64,000 nucleotides of DNA from Cyanobium sp. M30B3 (GTDB lineage Bacteria > Cyanobacteriota > Cyanobacteriia > PCC-6307 > Cyanobiaceae): the NCBI GenBank assembly GCA_018399015.1, contig CP073761.1, positions 992,001 through 1,056,000 of the forward strand, given 5' to 3'. The translations under genes and the position numbers were made by a program. The notes beneath the pieces are model-generated. The model saw only the letters and a program-made list of their open reading frames with translations. It was not told the DNA's origin and did not search any database. Position 1 is the first letter of the stretch. Every line of letters begins with the position of its first letter. Positions 37,775 to 46,102 of this stretch are shown here, piece by piece.

Positions 37775-38914
37775 TCAGGCTGCCGGAGGCTGATCCATCC
37801 AGGCCAGGTGCTCCAGGATCAGGGCCACCACGGTGCTGCGATGGCGCGGGGAGAAGGGGCCGCCGCGGCCGTTGTGGCCCATGCCGGCCACCACCTCCCG
37901 CTTCACCCGACCGGCGAAGCGGGCCTTGTTCCAGTTGGAGAGGGGCAGCAGGGAGGAGCGGCCGGGGAACAGCAGCGGTCCCAGGGCGGCCACCGGATCG
38001 CGGCTGCCCACCACCATGGCGATGCCGGCCACCTGGTCGAGCCGCTGGTTGCCGCTGAACACGCCGCAGCAGGTGAGGATCTGCACCGGGCAGCGGCAGA
38101 GCACCTGGAGAACGTCGGCCATGCCCATGGCCATCTCGCCGCCGCCGCTGTAGCCCAGCAGCACGATCCGCTGGCCACTGCCCTGGCGCAGGCCGGCCTC
38201 CACCAGCCGCCGCGCCACCTTCAGGGCCAGTTCGTAGTTGAGGATCGGCCCGTAGCGGCGGTCGGCGGAGATCCCCACCTTGATCACGTTGTTGGCCTGT
38301 ACCAGGGCCGCGCAGATGGCGTTCACCAGCCGGTTGGGGTGGTGCTCCTGCAGGGCGAACAGCCGTCGCCAGAACCAGCGGCTACCGGCGTCGGCGGCCA
38401 GCTCCGCCGGGCTGATCGTGTAGGTCTGCACCCCTTCGATCAACGCGGTGCCGGCCGGCAGCCCGGCCGCCAGTTCCGCCAGCAGCGCCGCCACCCGCGG
38501 CGGATGTTCCTCCACGCTCTGGTGGATGCCGTCGAGATACACCACGAAGCGATCGGCCGGCGCCGGCTGCGATGCGGTGGCGGTGAAGGTGGCGGTGGAG
38601 GCGGCTCCCTCGGGCGGATCGCCCTGGGCGAACAGGCTGGCCGGATCGGGCAGCCCGCCCAGCCAGCCGTTCCAGAAGGCGTATTGCCCCGCCACCGAAT
38701 AGATGCCCGTGATCGGCACCAGCAGGCCCACCAGCCAGGCCAGCAGCAGGGCCAGCTCCTGCAGGTCGTTGCTGCCCACCCGCCCGAACCGTTCCAGTCC
38801 GCCATGGACCAGGGCACCGGCCACCAGCACCCCGCCTACCAGCAGGCAGCCGCCGATGCTGATCCGCAGCAGGCGTCGCCCCAGGGCAAAGAAGCGGGCG
38901 GCCCGGCTGCTCAT
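37775..38914 (-). CDS. Membrane-anchored alpha/beta hydrolase-like protein
   Basis: 379 aa from ATG 38914 (MSSRAARFFALGRRLLR); the longer upstream frame is antisense-type sequence. Two membrane helices at about residues 15-40 and 52-72 (LLLAWLVGLLVPITGIYSV) anchor a soluble domain. That domain has RFVVYLDGIHQ, a nucleophile elbow GYSGGGEMAMG, a candidate acid in VVGSRDPVAALG and a candidate base His in GMGHNGRGG, the order of a Ser-Asp-His triad. Substrate unknown; not a clear lipase, esterase or peptidase. Its start overlaps the stop of the upstream membrane-protein gene as ATGA (38911-38914). Converges on the second GMC gene. Confidence 0.8.
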   Translation of the reverse strand: MSSRAARFFALGRRLLRISIGGCLLVGGVLVAGALVHGGLERFGRVGSNDLQELALLLAWLVGLLVPITGIYSVAGQYAFWNGWLGGLPDPASLFAQGDPPEGAASTATFTATASQPAPADRFVVYLDGIHQSVEEHPPRVAALLAELAAGLPAGTALIEGVQTYTISPAELAADAGSRWFWRRLFALQEHHPNRLVNAICAALVQANNVIKVGISADRRYGPILNYELALKVARRLVEAGLRQGSGQRIVLLGYSGGGEMAMGMADVLQVLCRCPVQILTCCGVFSGNQRLDQVAGIAMVVGSRDPVAALGPLLFPGRSSLLPLSNWNKARFAGRVKREVVAGMGHNGRGGPFSPRHRSTVVALILEHLAWMDQPPAA

Positions 38915-39447
38915 CGGCCCAGGGTGTCGGCCAGGCGCCGGTAGCCCCGCTGCCAGCCCTGGTAAAAGAGCGCGCTCACCAGCAGCAGGCCGAGGGCGTA
39001 GCCGGGGGTGGCCAGGGCCAGGGCCTGGCCCGCCGGCAGATCGAAGCGGGCCTGCAGCACGGCCACCACGTTCAGGTGAATCAGCACCCAGATGGTCACG
39101 GCGATCAGGTCGCTCACATAAGGCGCCGCCACCAGCACGTAGAGCACGCCGGGCAGCAGGGCGGCCCCCAGGCTCTCGAACAGCGCCCAGGGCTGCAGCG
39201 GACCCTGCACCACCACCGCCAGCAGGGCCATGTCCACCAGGGTGGCCAGCAGCAGGGCCACCGCCAGCACCAGGGCATCGAGCAGCAGCTGCACCACGAT
39301 CTGGCGGGGGGTGAGCTGGTTGGCCACCAGGGCGAACAGGTGGGCCAGCGACATCGACAGCCCCACCAGCAGCAGGATCTCCCAGCCGCGATCGAACTGC
39401 AGGAGCCAATGGCCCAGCCCGGCCAGTGCCGCTTCCAGTTCAGCCAC
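38911..39447 (-). CDS. Polytopic membrane protein of unknown function
   Basis: 178 aa with about four to five membrane helices, including WEILLLVGLSMSLAHLFALVANQL, LLLDALVLAVALLLATLVDMALLAVVV, LLPGVLYVLVAAPYVSDLIAVTIWVLIHLNVVAVL and YALGLLLVSALFYQGW. It resembles Yip1- or CAAX-like integral membrane proteins only in general shape; no motif lets me name a family. It is coupled to the downstream hydrolase by a four-base ATGA overlap, suggesting the two proteins act together at the membrane. It follows doxX on the same strand only if read from the divergent side; the gap to the doxX stop is 38 bases. Confidence 0.72.
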   Translation of the reverse strand: MAELEAALAGLGHWLLQFDRGWEILLLVGLSMSLAHLFALVANQLTPRQIVVQLLLDALVLAVALLLATLVDMALLAVVVQGPLQPWALFESLGAALLPGVLYVLVAAPYVSDLIAVTIWVLIHLNVVAVLQARFDLPAGQALALATPGYALGLLLVSALFYQGWQRGYRRLADTLGR

Positions 39448-39485
39448 GCTCTTCAGCCACCCGCTTCAGCCAAGCAGATCACTGC

Positions 39486-39983
39486 TCAGTCGAGCGCCAG
39501 GTCGAGCAGATCGGCGATCAACAGGTTGTCGAGGGAGAACAGGCCGCCTCCGCAGCCGATCAGCACCAGGCACATCACCACATACATCGCCGCCTTCTCC
39601 CAGCTGGGGGGGTCCCCCACCCCCATCGGCCCGGCGTAGTCGCCTGCTGGGATCTGGTAGGGGTCGGGGGCGATGAAGGGAAAGCCGGAGCGGATCTCCA
39701 GCACCATGGCGTAGGCCATCGACACCAGGATCGCCAGGGCGGCCAGGGGGGTGAGCAGGCCGGGCAGCAGGGCGATGCCAGCGCCGAACATCGAGGCGGC
39801 GGAGAGGAAGCACAGCCAGCGGGGGGTGTTCAGGGCGGTGGCCCAGGTGTCCAGGTTGCGCAGCTTGGGCCAGCCATGGCGGATGAAGCACACGCCCAGG
39901 AACAGGCGCAGGAGCAGCAGGGCCGCCTGGGCGGCGGTTGAGGGGGCAGCCGGCACCAGCAGCTCCACCACCGTGATCTCCAT
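39486..39983 (-). CDS. DoxX-family membrane protein
   Basis: 165 aa from ATG 39983. Four membrane helices with DoxX features: LLLLRLFLGVCFIRHGWPKLRNL near residue 22, FLSAASMFGAGIALLPGLLTPLAALAILVSMAYAMVLEI, a loop with an unusual FPFIAPDPYQIPAGDYAGPMG, and MYVVMCLVLIGCGGGLFSLDNLL. DoxX proteins are often tied to quinone or thiol redox reactions, but this member is uncharacterised. It diverges from glgX with an 87-base spacer. The following two minus-strand genes may share its transcript. Confidence 0.88.
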   Translation of the reverse strand: MEITVVELLVPAAPSTAAQAALLLLRLFLGVCFIRHGWPKLRNLDTWATALNTPRWLCFLSAASMFGAGIALLPGLLTPLAALAILVSMAYAMVLEIRSGFPFIAPDPYQIPAGDYAGPMGVGDPPSWEKAAMYVVMCLVLIGCGGGLFSLDNLLIADLLDLALD

Positions 39984-40070
39984 GGGGCCCAGCCGGATCT
40001 GCCCTGCAACGTAGGCAGCAGGCCCCGCTCTGGCCACCATGGGCGGGTGACCCCACACCCGTGGCCGGCC

Positions 40071-42164
40071 ATGACCGATCCCCATCCGGCCCTCGCCGCC
40101 GGCAGCAGCGCGCCCCTGGGCGCGACGCTCCGGCAGGGTGGGGTGAATTTCAGCATCCATGCACGCCAGCACGAGCGCGTGGAGCTCTGTCTGTTCCAGG
40201 GGGTCGACGATCCCGAGCCGGCCGCGGTGATCCCCTTCGCCGGCGAGCGCCACCACAGCGGCTCCTACTGGCATGGCTGGCTGGCGGGGGTGGAGCCGGG
40301 CCAGCTCTACGGCTATCGCCTCCCCAGCGATCCCGACTGCCTGCTGCTCGATCCCTACGCCCTGGCGGTGGCGGTGCCGCAGGGCTACGGCCGGCAGCGG
40401 GGCCAGCGCCGCCAGGGTGCGCCTGGCGCGGGGGGTGGCTGGGCCGGCGCGATCAAGAGTGTGGTGGCCGACCCCAGCCGCTACGACTGGCAGGGCGATC
40501 GGCCCCTGCGCCGGCCCGCCCGCGAGACGGTGATCTACGAGCTGCACCTGCGCGGCTTCACGGCCGATCCCAGTTCCGGCGTGCCCCGGGAGCGGGCCGG
40601 CACCTACGCCGGGCTGATCGAGAAGATCCCCTACCTGCAGCAGCTGGGCATCACCGCCGTGGAGCTGCTGCCGGTGTTCGCCTTCGATGCCCAGGCGGCA
40701 CCGCCAGGGCTGAGCAACCACTGGGGCTACCAGCCCATCAGCGTGCTGGCTCCCCACCCGGGCTATGCCGCCGGCAGCGATCCGCTGGCGGCCCTCGATC
40801 AGTTCCGCGATCTGGTGAAGGCCCTGCACCGCGCCGGCATCGAAGTGATCCTCGATGTGGTGTTCAACCACACCGCCGAGGGCTCGATGGCCGGCCCGGG
40901 GCCGGGACCCACCCTCTCCTACCGGGGGCTGGCCCCCCGCGACTACTACCTGCTGCAGAGCGATGGCGGCGGCGGCCTGGCTGATCTGGACGTGACCGGC
41001 TGCGGCAACACCCTCAACGCCAACAACCCGGTGGTGCGCCGCCTGATCCGCCACAGCCTGCGCCACTGGGTGGAGCACATGCACGTGGATGGCTTCCGCT
41101 TCGATCTGGCCGCCGTGCTCTCCCGCGATGAGGAGGGCAACCCCGAGCCGCGGCCGCCGATCCTGCTGGATCTCGACAGCGATCCTGTGCTGGCCGGCAC
41201 CAAGCTGATCGCCGAGGCCTGGGATGCCGCCGGCCTCTACGAGGTGGGCAGCTTCGTGGGCGAGCGCTGGCAGGAGTGGAACGGCCGCTTTCGCGACGAC
41301 CTGCGCCACTTCCTCAAGGGCGATGCGGGCTTTGCCTGGGCGGCGGCCCAGCGCCTGATCGGCAGCCCGGATGTGTACGGGCAGCGCGGCCGGGAGGCGG
41401 AGCTGAGCGTGAACTTCATCACCTGCCACGACGGCTTCACCCTGGCCGACTGGGTGAGCTACGACAGCAAGCACAACGGGGCCAACGGCGAGGACAACCG
41501 CGATGGCTCCGATGACAACGCCAGCTGGAACTGCGGGGTGGAGGGTCCCACGCAGGATCCGGAGGTGCTGGCCCTGCGCAGCAGGCAGATGCGCAACGCC
41601 CTCTGCCTGCTGCTGCTTTCCGCCGGCACGCCGATGCTGGCCATGGGCGATGAGGTGGGCCGCAGCCAGCGGGGCAACAACAACGCCTACTGCCAGGACA
41701 ATCCGCTCAGCTGGTTCGACTGGACGCTGGTGGAGCGCCAGGCCGACCTGCTGCGCTTCACCCGCACCCTGAACGCCTTCCGCCAGCGGCGGGATGTGGT
41801 GCTCGATCACGACAACCTCTCCCTGGCCGAACTGCTGCACCGCTGTGCGCTGGAATGGCACGGCGTGGAGCCCTTCCAGCCCGACTGGGGGCCCGATTCC
41901 CATTCCCTGGCTGTGGGCTACACCAGCGTTGGCCATCGCTTCCGCCTGCACCTGATGGTGAATGCCTGGTGGCAGCCGCTGCGGTTCGCCCTGCCGTCCA
42001 CGGGCCTGGCGGATGGGCGTTGGCACCGCTGGATCGACACCGCCCTGCCCAGTCCGGACGACATCGTGGCCTGGGGGGACACGCCGCCCCTGGCCGACCA
42101 CGCCTACGCCGTGCAGCCCCGCTCGGTGGTGGCGCTGCTGGGGCGGGTGGCTGAGGCCAGCTGA
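40071..42164 (+). CDS. glgX: Glycogen debranching enzyme (isoamylase type)
   Basis: 697 aa from ATG 40071; GTG 40047 is an alternative. Cleaves alpha-1,6 branches of glycogen in the cytoplasm. An N-terminal CBM48-type domain (SAPLGATLRQGGVNFSIHA, SGSYWHGWLAGVEPGQLYGYR) precedes a GH13 barrel with DVVFNHTAEG, the nucleophile Asp345 in HVDGFRFDLA, the acid/base Glu382 in LIAEAWD and the stabilising Asp454 in CHDGFTLADWVSY. KHNGANGEDNRDGSDDNASWNCG and NNNAYCQDN are typical of GlgX/TreX. Length is normal. It overlaps the ClC channel gene as TGATG (42162-42166). Supplies linear maltodextrins for the sugar metabolism genes nearby. Confidence 0.95.
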   Translation: MTDPHPALAAGSSAPLGATLRQGGVNFSIHARQHERVELCLFQGVDDPEPAAVIPFAGERHHSGSYWHGWLAGVEPGQLYGYRLPSDPDCLLLDPYALAVAVPQGYGRQRGQRRQGAPGAGGGWAGAIKSVVADPSRYDWQGDRPLRRPARETVIYELHLRGFTADPSSGVPRERAGTYAGLIEKIPYLQQLGITAVELLPVFAFDAQAAPPGLSNHWGYQPISVLAPHPGYAAGSDPLAALDQFRDLVKALHRAGIEVILDVVFNHTAEGSMAGPGPGPTLSYRGLAPRDYYLLQSDGGGGLADLDVTGCGNTLNANNPVVRRLIRHSLRHWVEHMHVDGFRFDLAAVLSRDEEGNPEPRPPILLDLDSDPVLAGTKLIAEAWDAAGLYEVGSFVGERWQEWNGRFRDDLRHFLKGDAGFAWAAAQRLIGSPDVYGQRGREAELSVNFITCHDGFTLADWVSYDSKHNGANGEDNRDGSDDNASWNCGVEGPTQDPEVLALRSRQMRNALCLLLLSAGTPMLAMGDEVGRSQRGNNNAYCQDNPLSWFDWTLVERQADLLRFTRTLNAFRQRRDVVLDHDNLSLAELLHRCALEWHGVEPFQPDWGPDSHSLAVGYTSVGHRFRLHLMVNAWWQPLRFALPSTGLADGRWHRWIDTALPSPDDIVAWGDTPPLADHAYAVQPRSVVALLGRVAEAS

Positions 42165-43585
42165 TGACCGCCCGGATCGCCGTGCTGATCTGGCTGCTGC
42201 TGGGCATCGGCATGGCCCTGCTGGAGTGGCCCTACCAGGCCCTCTCCGAGCTGGGCTTCCGCCTGCAGCGCTGGGGTTGGTCGCTGGCGGGGCTGGAGAG
42301 CGGCGGGGGCGGCGTTGGTGCCGAACCCCATCTGGGCCAGGCCCTGCTGCTGGTGTTCGGGGCCAGCGCCCTGCTGTTCTGGCTGGCCTGGGGTCCCCTG
42401 GCCGCGGGCCGGGGCGGTGGGGTGGCGCCCCTGCTGGCCCTCGATCGGGCCGCGCCGCCCCTGCCGGCCGACGCCGAGGCCCTCTGGCTGGAGAAGCTCA
42501 GCCTGCGCAGCCAGCTGGTGCGCCTGCCCCTGATGCTGCTCACCCACGCCGGGGGGCTGGCGGTGGGGGTGGAGTCACCGTCGGTGGCGATCGGGGCCAG
42601 CGCCTCCCTGGCGATCCGGCGGCGGTGGCCCCGCTTCCGCCCCCTGGCGGCGCTGCCGCTGCCGGCCGTGGCCGTGATCGGCGGGGCCGCCGGTCTGGGG
42701 GTGGCCTTCCGTTCGCCGCTGCTGGCCGTCAGCTATGCCCTGGAGGAAGTGGGTCGGCGCAGCGGGGTGGGTCTGCTGGGGCCGACGCTGCTGGTGTCGG
42801 GTGCCGGCGCCCTGCTGAGCACCACCCTGGGCCAGCCGGCCCGGCTCTCGGGCCTGCAGTTCGGCGCTCTGGCGGCCGATCTCTGGGGCTGGGCGGCCCT
42901 GTTCACCCTGGCCGGAGCGCTGCTGGGCGGCCTGCTGGTGCGGCTGGCGATCGGCGCGGCGGCGAGGGTGCAGCGGCTGATGGGCCGGCGCCGGTTGCTG
43001 GGCGCCCTGCTGCTGGCCCTGGCGCTCAGCGTCCTGGCGGTGCTGAGCGCGGGTCTGAGCCTCAACGACGGTTCGCTTTCCCTGGCCCCTGCCCTGGCGG
43101 GGCAGAGCGGCGGGCCTCCCCTCACCCTGTTGTGGCGGGGCCTGGCCACCCTGGTGAGCCTGGCGGCCGGGGCGCCTGGTGGGCTGATGCACGACAGCAT
43201 GACCCTGGGAGCCCTGCTCACCTCCCTGCTGCCGGGGCAGAGCGACCTGTCCACTGCCCAGCTGGGCCAGCTGGCGGCGGTGGGCGCGGTGGCCCTGTTC
43301 GCCGCAGCCCAGGGCACCCCCCTGTTCTGCGCCGCGTTTGTGTTCACCCTGCAGGGGGATCCCCAGCTGCTGCCGGCCCTGCTGCTGGCGAGCGCCGTGA
43401 GTGATGCCCTCAGCACGGGGCTGCGCGGGGAGGGTTGGAACGGCCGGCAGTGCGCCGCCCTGCTGCAGCCCCTCAGCGCACCACCAGCTGCAGGCGATGG
43501 CCGTCGGGATCGCTCACCTGCAGCCCGGCCCGAAAGCCCAGCTCCCGAGCTTCCGGGGGAGACAGAGCCACCACCGCGGGGCTGA
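42164..43585 (+). CDS. ClC-family chloride channel or transporter
   Basis: 473 aa, about ten membrane segments. ClC landmarks are VGVESPSVAIGASASLAI near residue 128 (equivalent to GREGPxVxxG, keeping the gating Glu) and GVAFRSPLLAVSYALEE near 178 (equivalent to AxFxxPLxGxLFxxEE). Later come LVSLAAGAPGGLMHDSMTLGALLTSLL (the GxFxP-like region) and AVALFAAAQGTPLFCAAFVF. It transports Cl- or another anion across the membrane; channel versus H+-exchange mode cannot be decided. The C-terminal 37 residues are Pro/Arg-rich and lie over the 3' end of the GlcG/VOC gene (113-base convergent overlap). Coupled to glgX by overlapping start and stop. Confidence 0.88.
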   Translation: MTARIAVLIWLLLGIGMALLEWPYQALSELGFRLQRWGWSLAGLESGGGGVGAEPHLGQALLLVFGASALLFWLAWGPLAAGRGGGVAPLLALDRAAPPLPADAEALWLEKLSLRSQLVRLPLMLLTHAGGLAVGVESPSVAIGASASLAIRRRWPRFRPLAALPLPAVAVIGGAAGLGVAFRSPLLAVSYALEEVGRRSGVGLLGPTLLVSGAGALLSTTLGQPARLSGLQFGALAADLWGWAALFTLAGALLGGLLVRLAIGAAARVQRLMGRRRLLGALLLALALSVLAVLSAGLSLNDGSLSLAPALAGQSGGPPLTLLWRGLATLVSLAAGAPGGLMHDSMTLGALLTSLLPGQSDLSTAQLGQLAAVGAVALFAAAQGTPLFCAAFVFTLQGDPQLLPALLLASAVSDALSTGLRGEGWNGRQCAALLQPLSAPPAAGDGRRDRSPAARPESPAPELPGETEPPPRG

Positions 43586-44870
43586 GCAGCCGGCCGCCAT
43601 GGGGCTCGATCGCCGCGGCGATCGCTTCAAGCTGCCCGATCTCCTGGCCCACCACCAGGCGCAGCTGGCCGTGGGCCCGGTCCTGGGGGCCCAGATCGGC
43701 GGGCATGGGCCGGCCGCCCTCCGGGCTGCGGTAGTCGAGGCACTCGATGCCGGCGCCACTGGGGCAGCGGTGGCTGGTGATGCGCACCTGGGTGCTGGTG
43801 AGACCATCGAGCCGGTCCTGCTCGGGCCCCTTGTTGATGCCATCGCCGCCCAAGCGCAGGCCCAGGAGCTGGTTGTAGAAGCGGCAGCTGCGTTCGGTGT
43901 CGCTGATGCCGATGGCGCTGTGGTCGATACCCAGGAACAGGCCGGTGTTTTCAGGGCTGTGCCAGCGGGCGTCGCCCTTATCTGGCGGGAATTGCAGCAG
44001 CTCCAGGCAGTGTCCTTCGGGGCCGTGCAGTTTGTAGGCCTCGATGCCGGCGGCGGCGCTGTTCCAGTCGGGCAGGCGCTGGGGCGCGGCGGAGATGGCC
44101 TGCAGGGCGCCGGCGGCGATCGCCTGGCGCAGCGAGGCGCTGGCCCGCTCCAGATCCCGCACCACCACGCAGATGTGCTGGAACCACAGGTCGTTGCTGC
44201 GGCTATCTGCGGGAAAGGGGCGGCCCGGCCGTTGGCCGGGGGGCAGGGCCTGTACCTCCAGCAACTCCAGTCGTTCGCGGCCCAGGGCCAGGCGCACCAG
44301 CTTGAGCTGGGCCCCCGGCAGGCCGATCAGGCTGGCGTAGCCAGGGCCCGGCTCGATCGCATCGAGGCGGCGGCAGCCCAGCTGGCTGCAGAAGAAGGCG
44401 GCGCAGGCCTCGGCGTCGGCGCAGCTGAAGCTCACCGCCTCCAGGTGCGGCCAGGGGGCCAGGGCGCCGGCGCCGGCCGCGGCGATCTGGCCGTCGCGCT
44501 GGGGCGTCATTCCCGACACGCCCAGGCCGCCCAGCAGCTCACCACCCCAGCGCAGGGCGATGCCGCCGCCCATGGCTGCCGCCGGCTGGCCCAGGGCCGG
44601 GGCCAGCTGCAGCAGGGCCGGCCGCTCGCCATTGATGGCCGCCTCCAGACCGGCGGTGTCGCTGCCCGTGAGGGCGGCCATGCGGGCCTTGGCGATCGCC
44701 GCCTCGGCGGCGGCGGGGCTGGCGCCATCGAGGCGCCGGAAGGCCACCAGCCGGCCGCCTCCGTCCACCACCGCGGCGGCCACCCGGGAGCCGTCCAGTC
44801 GGGCCTCGGCCAGGGCGGCCGCCAGCAGGCGCTCGGCGTCAGCGAGTTCCAGAACGAAGGCGGATCGCAT
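43473..44870 (-). CDS. GlcG/HbpS-like domain fused to two VOC domains
   Basis: 465 aa from ATG 44870; the longer open frame upstream is not protein-like. Residues 1-138 are a GlcG/HbpS (DUF336) domain: AERLLAAALAEA, VAAAVVDGGGRLVAFRRLDGA, AIAKARMAAL, GGGIALRWGGELLGGLGVSG. Residues 142-295 form a vicinal-oxygen-chelate unit with candidate metal ligands His232 and Glu290. Residues 313-465 form a second VOC unit with His317 and Glu376, but Gln461 replaces the last usual Glu. VOC proteins include glyoxalases and dioxygenases; GlcG domains bind heme or small ligands. I know of no described protein with this exact layout. It is the last gene of the RidA-cupin-SMP30-Nif11 operon, five bases after the Nif11 stop. 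Confidence 0.85.
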   Translation of the reverse strand: MRSAFVLELADAERLLAAALAEARLDGSRVAAAVVDGGGRLVAFRRLDGASPAAAEAAIAKARMAALTGSDTAGLEAAINGERPALLQLAPALGQPAAAMGGGIALRWGGELLGGLGVSGMTPQRDGQIAAAGAGALAPWPHLEAVSFSCADAEACAAFFCSQLGCRRLDAIEPGPGYASLIGLPGAQLKLVRLALGRERLELLEVQALPPGQRPGRPFPADSRSNDLWFQHICVVVRDLERASASLRQAIAAGALQAISAAPQRLPDWNSAAAGIEAYKLHGPEGHCLELLQFPPDKGDARWHSPENTGLFLGIDHSAIGISDTERSCRFYNQLLGLRLGGDGINKGPEQDRLDGLTSTQVRITSHRCPSGAGIECLDYRSPEGGRPMPADLGPQDRAHGQLRLVVGQEIGQLEAIAAAIEPHGGRLLSPAVVALSPPEARELGFRAGLQVSDPDGHRLQLVVR

Positions 44871-44875
44871 CGCGC

Positions 44876-45133
44876 TCAGCCCCACACGATCCGCATCAGC
44901 CAGAGGTGGCCCTCCAGCTCCACGCCGGCGGCGGCCGCTTCCAGATCGCCCTCGCCCAGGCGCAGGGTGGCCTCGGCCTGGTGCTTCACCAGATCCACGC
45001 CGCTGAACTGGAAGCCCAGTTCGGCCCCCAGGGCGGCGATGGCGTTGAGATTGGGGCAGCTGTTCAGCTGGGCCAGCAAGTCTGGATCGCCCTTGGCCTG
45101 CCGCAGAAAGGCTTCGAGCTGGGGATTGGCCAT
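44876..45133 (-). CDS. Nif11 domain protein
   Basis: 85 aa. The first 50 or so residues match the Nif11 pattern: an N-terminal helix NPQLEAFLRQAKGDPDLLAQLNSC, then ALGAELGFQFSGVDLVKHQ, ending with a short acidic-hydrophobic region (LEGHLWLMRIVWG). In many cyanobacteria Nif11 sequences are leader peptides of ribosomally made natural products. Here there is no Gly-Gly cleavage site followed by a Cys/Ser/Thr-rich core, and no modification enzyme lies in the window. It is thus more likely a free-standing Nif11 protein. It sits between the SMP-30 gene (36-base gap) and the GlcG/VOC gene (5-base gap). Confidence 0.85.
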   Translation of the reverse strand: MANPQLEAFLRQAKGDPDLLAQLNSCPNLNAIAALGAELGFQFSGVDLVKHQAEATLRLGEGDLEAAAAGVELEGHLWLMRIVWG

Positions 45134-45169
45134 GGGGGCACGAGGTGGGGGGGGGAGCGATGAGGGGAT

Positions 45170-46102
45170 TCAGCGTTGCCAGGTGGCGCCGCGGGTGCCC
45201 GTGAACAGGGCATAGAGGGCGGTGGAGGCGCAGAGGAACAGGCGGCTGCCGTAGCGGTCGCCGAAGCAGAGGTTGCTCACGCGCTGCGGCACCAACACCT
45301 TGCCCAGCAGGGTGCCGTCGGGGGCAATCACGTGCACGCCGTCGGCGGCGCCACACCACAGGTTGCCGTGTTCATCCACCCGGAAGCCATCGGCCCAGCC
45401 TGGCGTGATTTTGTGGAACACCTCGCCACCGCTGAGGCTGCGGCCGTCGCTGTTCACCTGGAAGCGGCGGATGTATTGACGCGGCTCGCTGGCCCCCGGG
45501 GCGCCGGATTCGGCTACATACAGCACCTGTTCATCGGGCGAGAAGGCGAGGCCGTTGGGGCCGTCGAAATCGGTGGCCACCGCCACCGCCGCCATAGCGC
45601 CCTCGCCGCTGGCGGGATCGAGCCGGTAGAGGGCGGGTGGCTGCTCAGATTCCTGGCGGCCGCCCTCGTAGTCGTTCATCAGGCCGTAGAGCGGATCGCT
45701 GAACCAGATCGAGCCGTCGCCCTTCACCACCACGTCGTTGGGGGCATTGAGGCGCTGGCCCCGGGCCTGGCTCACCAGGGTGGTGCTGGTGCCGTTGTGC
45801 TCCAGGCGGGTGAGGCAGCGGCTGCGGTGGTGGCACTGGATCAGCCGCCCCTGCAGGTCGCGGGTCTGGCCGTTGGCAAACTGCGATGGCTCCAGGAAGG
45901 TGCTCACCCCGTGCTGTTCGCTCCAGCGCAGGGTGCGGTTGCCAGGGATGTCGCTGAACAGCAGGCACCGGTGGTCGCCGAACCACACCGGCCCCTCCAG
46001 CCAGCGGAAGCCTTCAGCCAGCAGCTCCAGCTCGGCGTTGAACAGCACCAGCTGGTCGAAGCGTGGGTCGTAACTCTCCGTGCAGGTGGAGGGCTGGCTC
46101 AT
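45170..46102 (-). CDS. SMP-30/gluconolactonase family lactonase
   Basis: 310 aa, six-bladed beta-propeller. The metal-site residues of SMP-30 are all recognisable: Glu in LEGPVWFGDH, Asn in LNAPNDVVVKGDG, Asn in FDGPNGLAFSPDEQVLYVAES, and Asp in PGWADGFRVDEHGNLWCG. These enzymes hydrolyse sugar lactones such as glucono-1,5-lactone with a divalent metal. No signal peptide, so probably cytoplasmic. Its start overlaps the cupin stop as ATGA (46099-46102). A divergent glucose-1-dehydrogenase-like gene 1.1 kb away would supply its expected substrate. Confidence 0.93.
   Translation of the reverse strand: MSQPSTCTESYDPRFDQLVLFNAELELLAEGFRWLEGPVWFGDHRCLLFSDIPGNRTLRWSEQHGVSTFLEPSQFANGQTRDLQGRLIQCHHRSRCLTRLEHNGTSTTLVSQARGQRLNAPNDVVVKGDGSIWFSDPLYGLMNDYEGGRQESEQPPALYRLDPASGEGAMAAVAVATDFDGPNGLAFSPDEQVLYVAESGAPGASEPRQYIRRFQVNSDGRSLSGGEVFHKITPGWADGFRVDEHGNLWCGAADGVHVIAPDGTLLGKVLVPQRVSNLCFGDRYGSRLFLCASTALYALFTGTRGATWQR

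Noticed and set aside
39486-42101. An 871-aa minus-strand frame covering glgX
   Set aside because: Only its last 165 residues (DoxX) look like protein; the rest is antisense to glgX.
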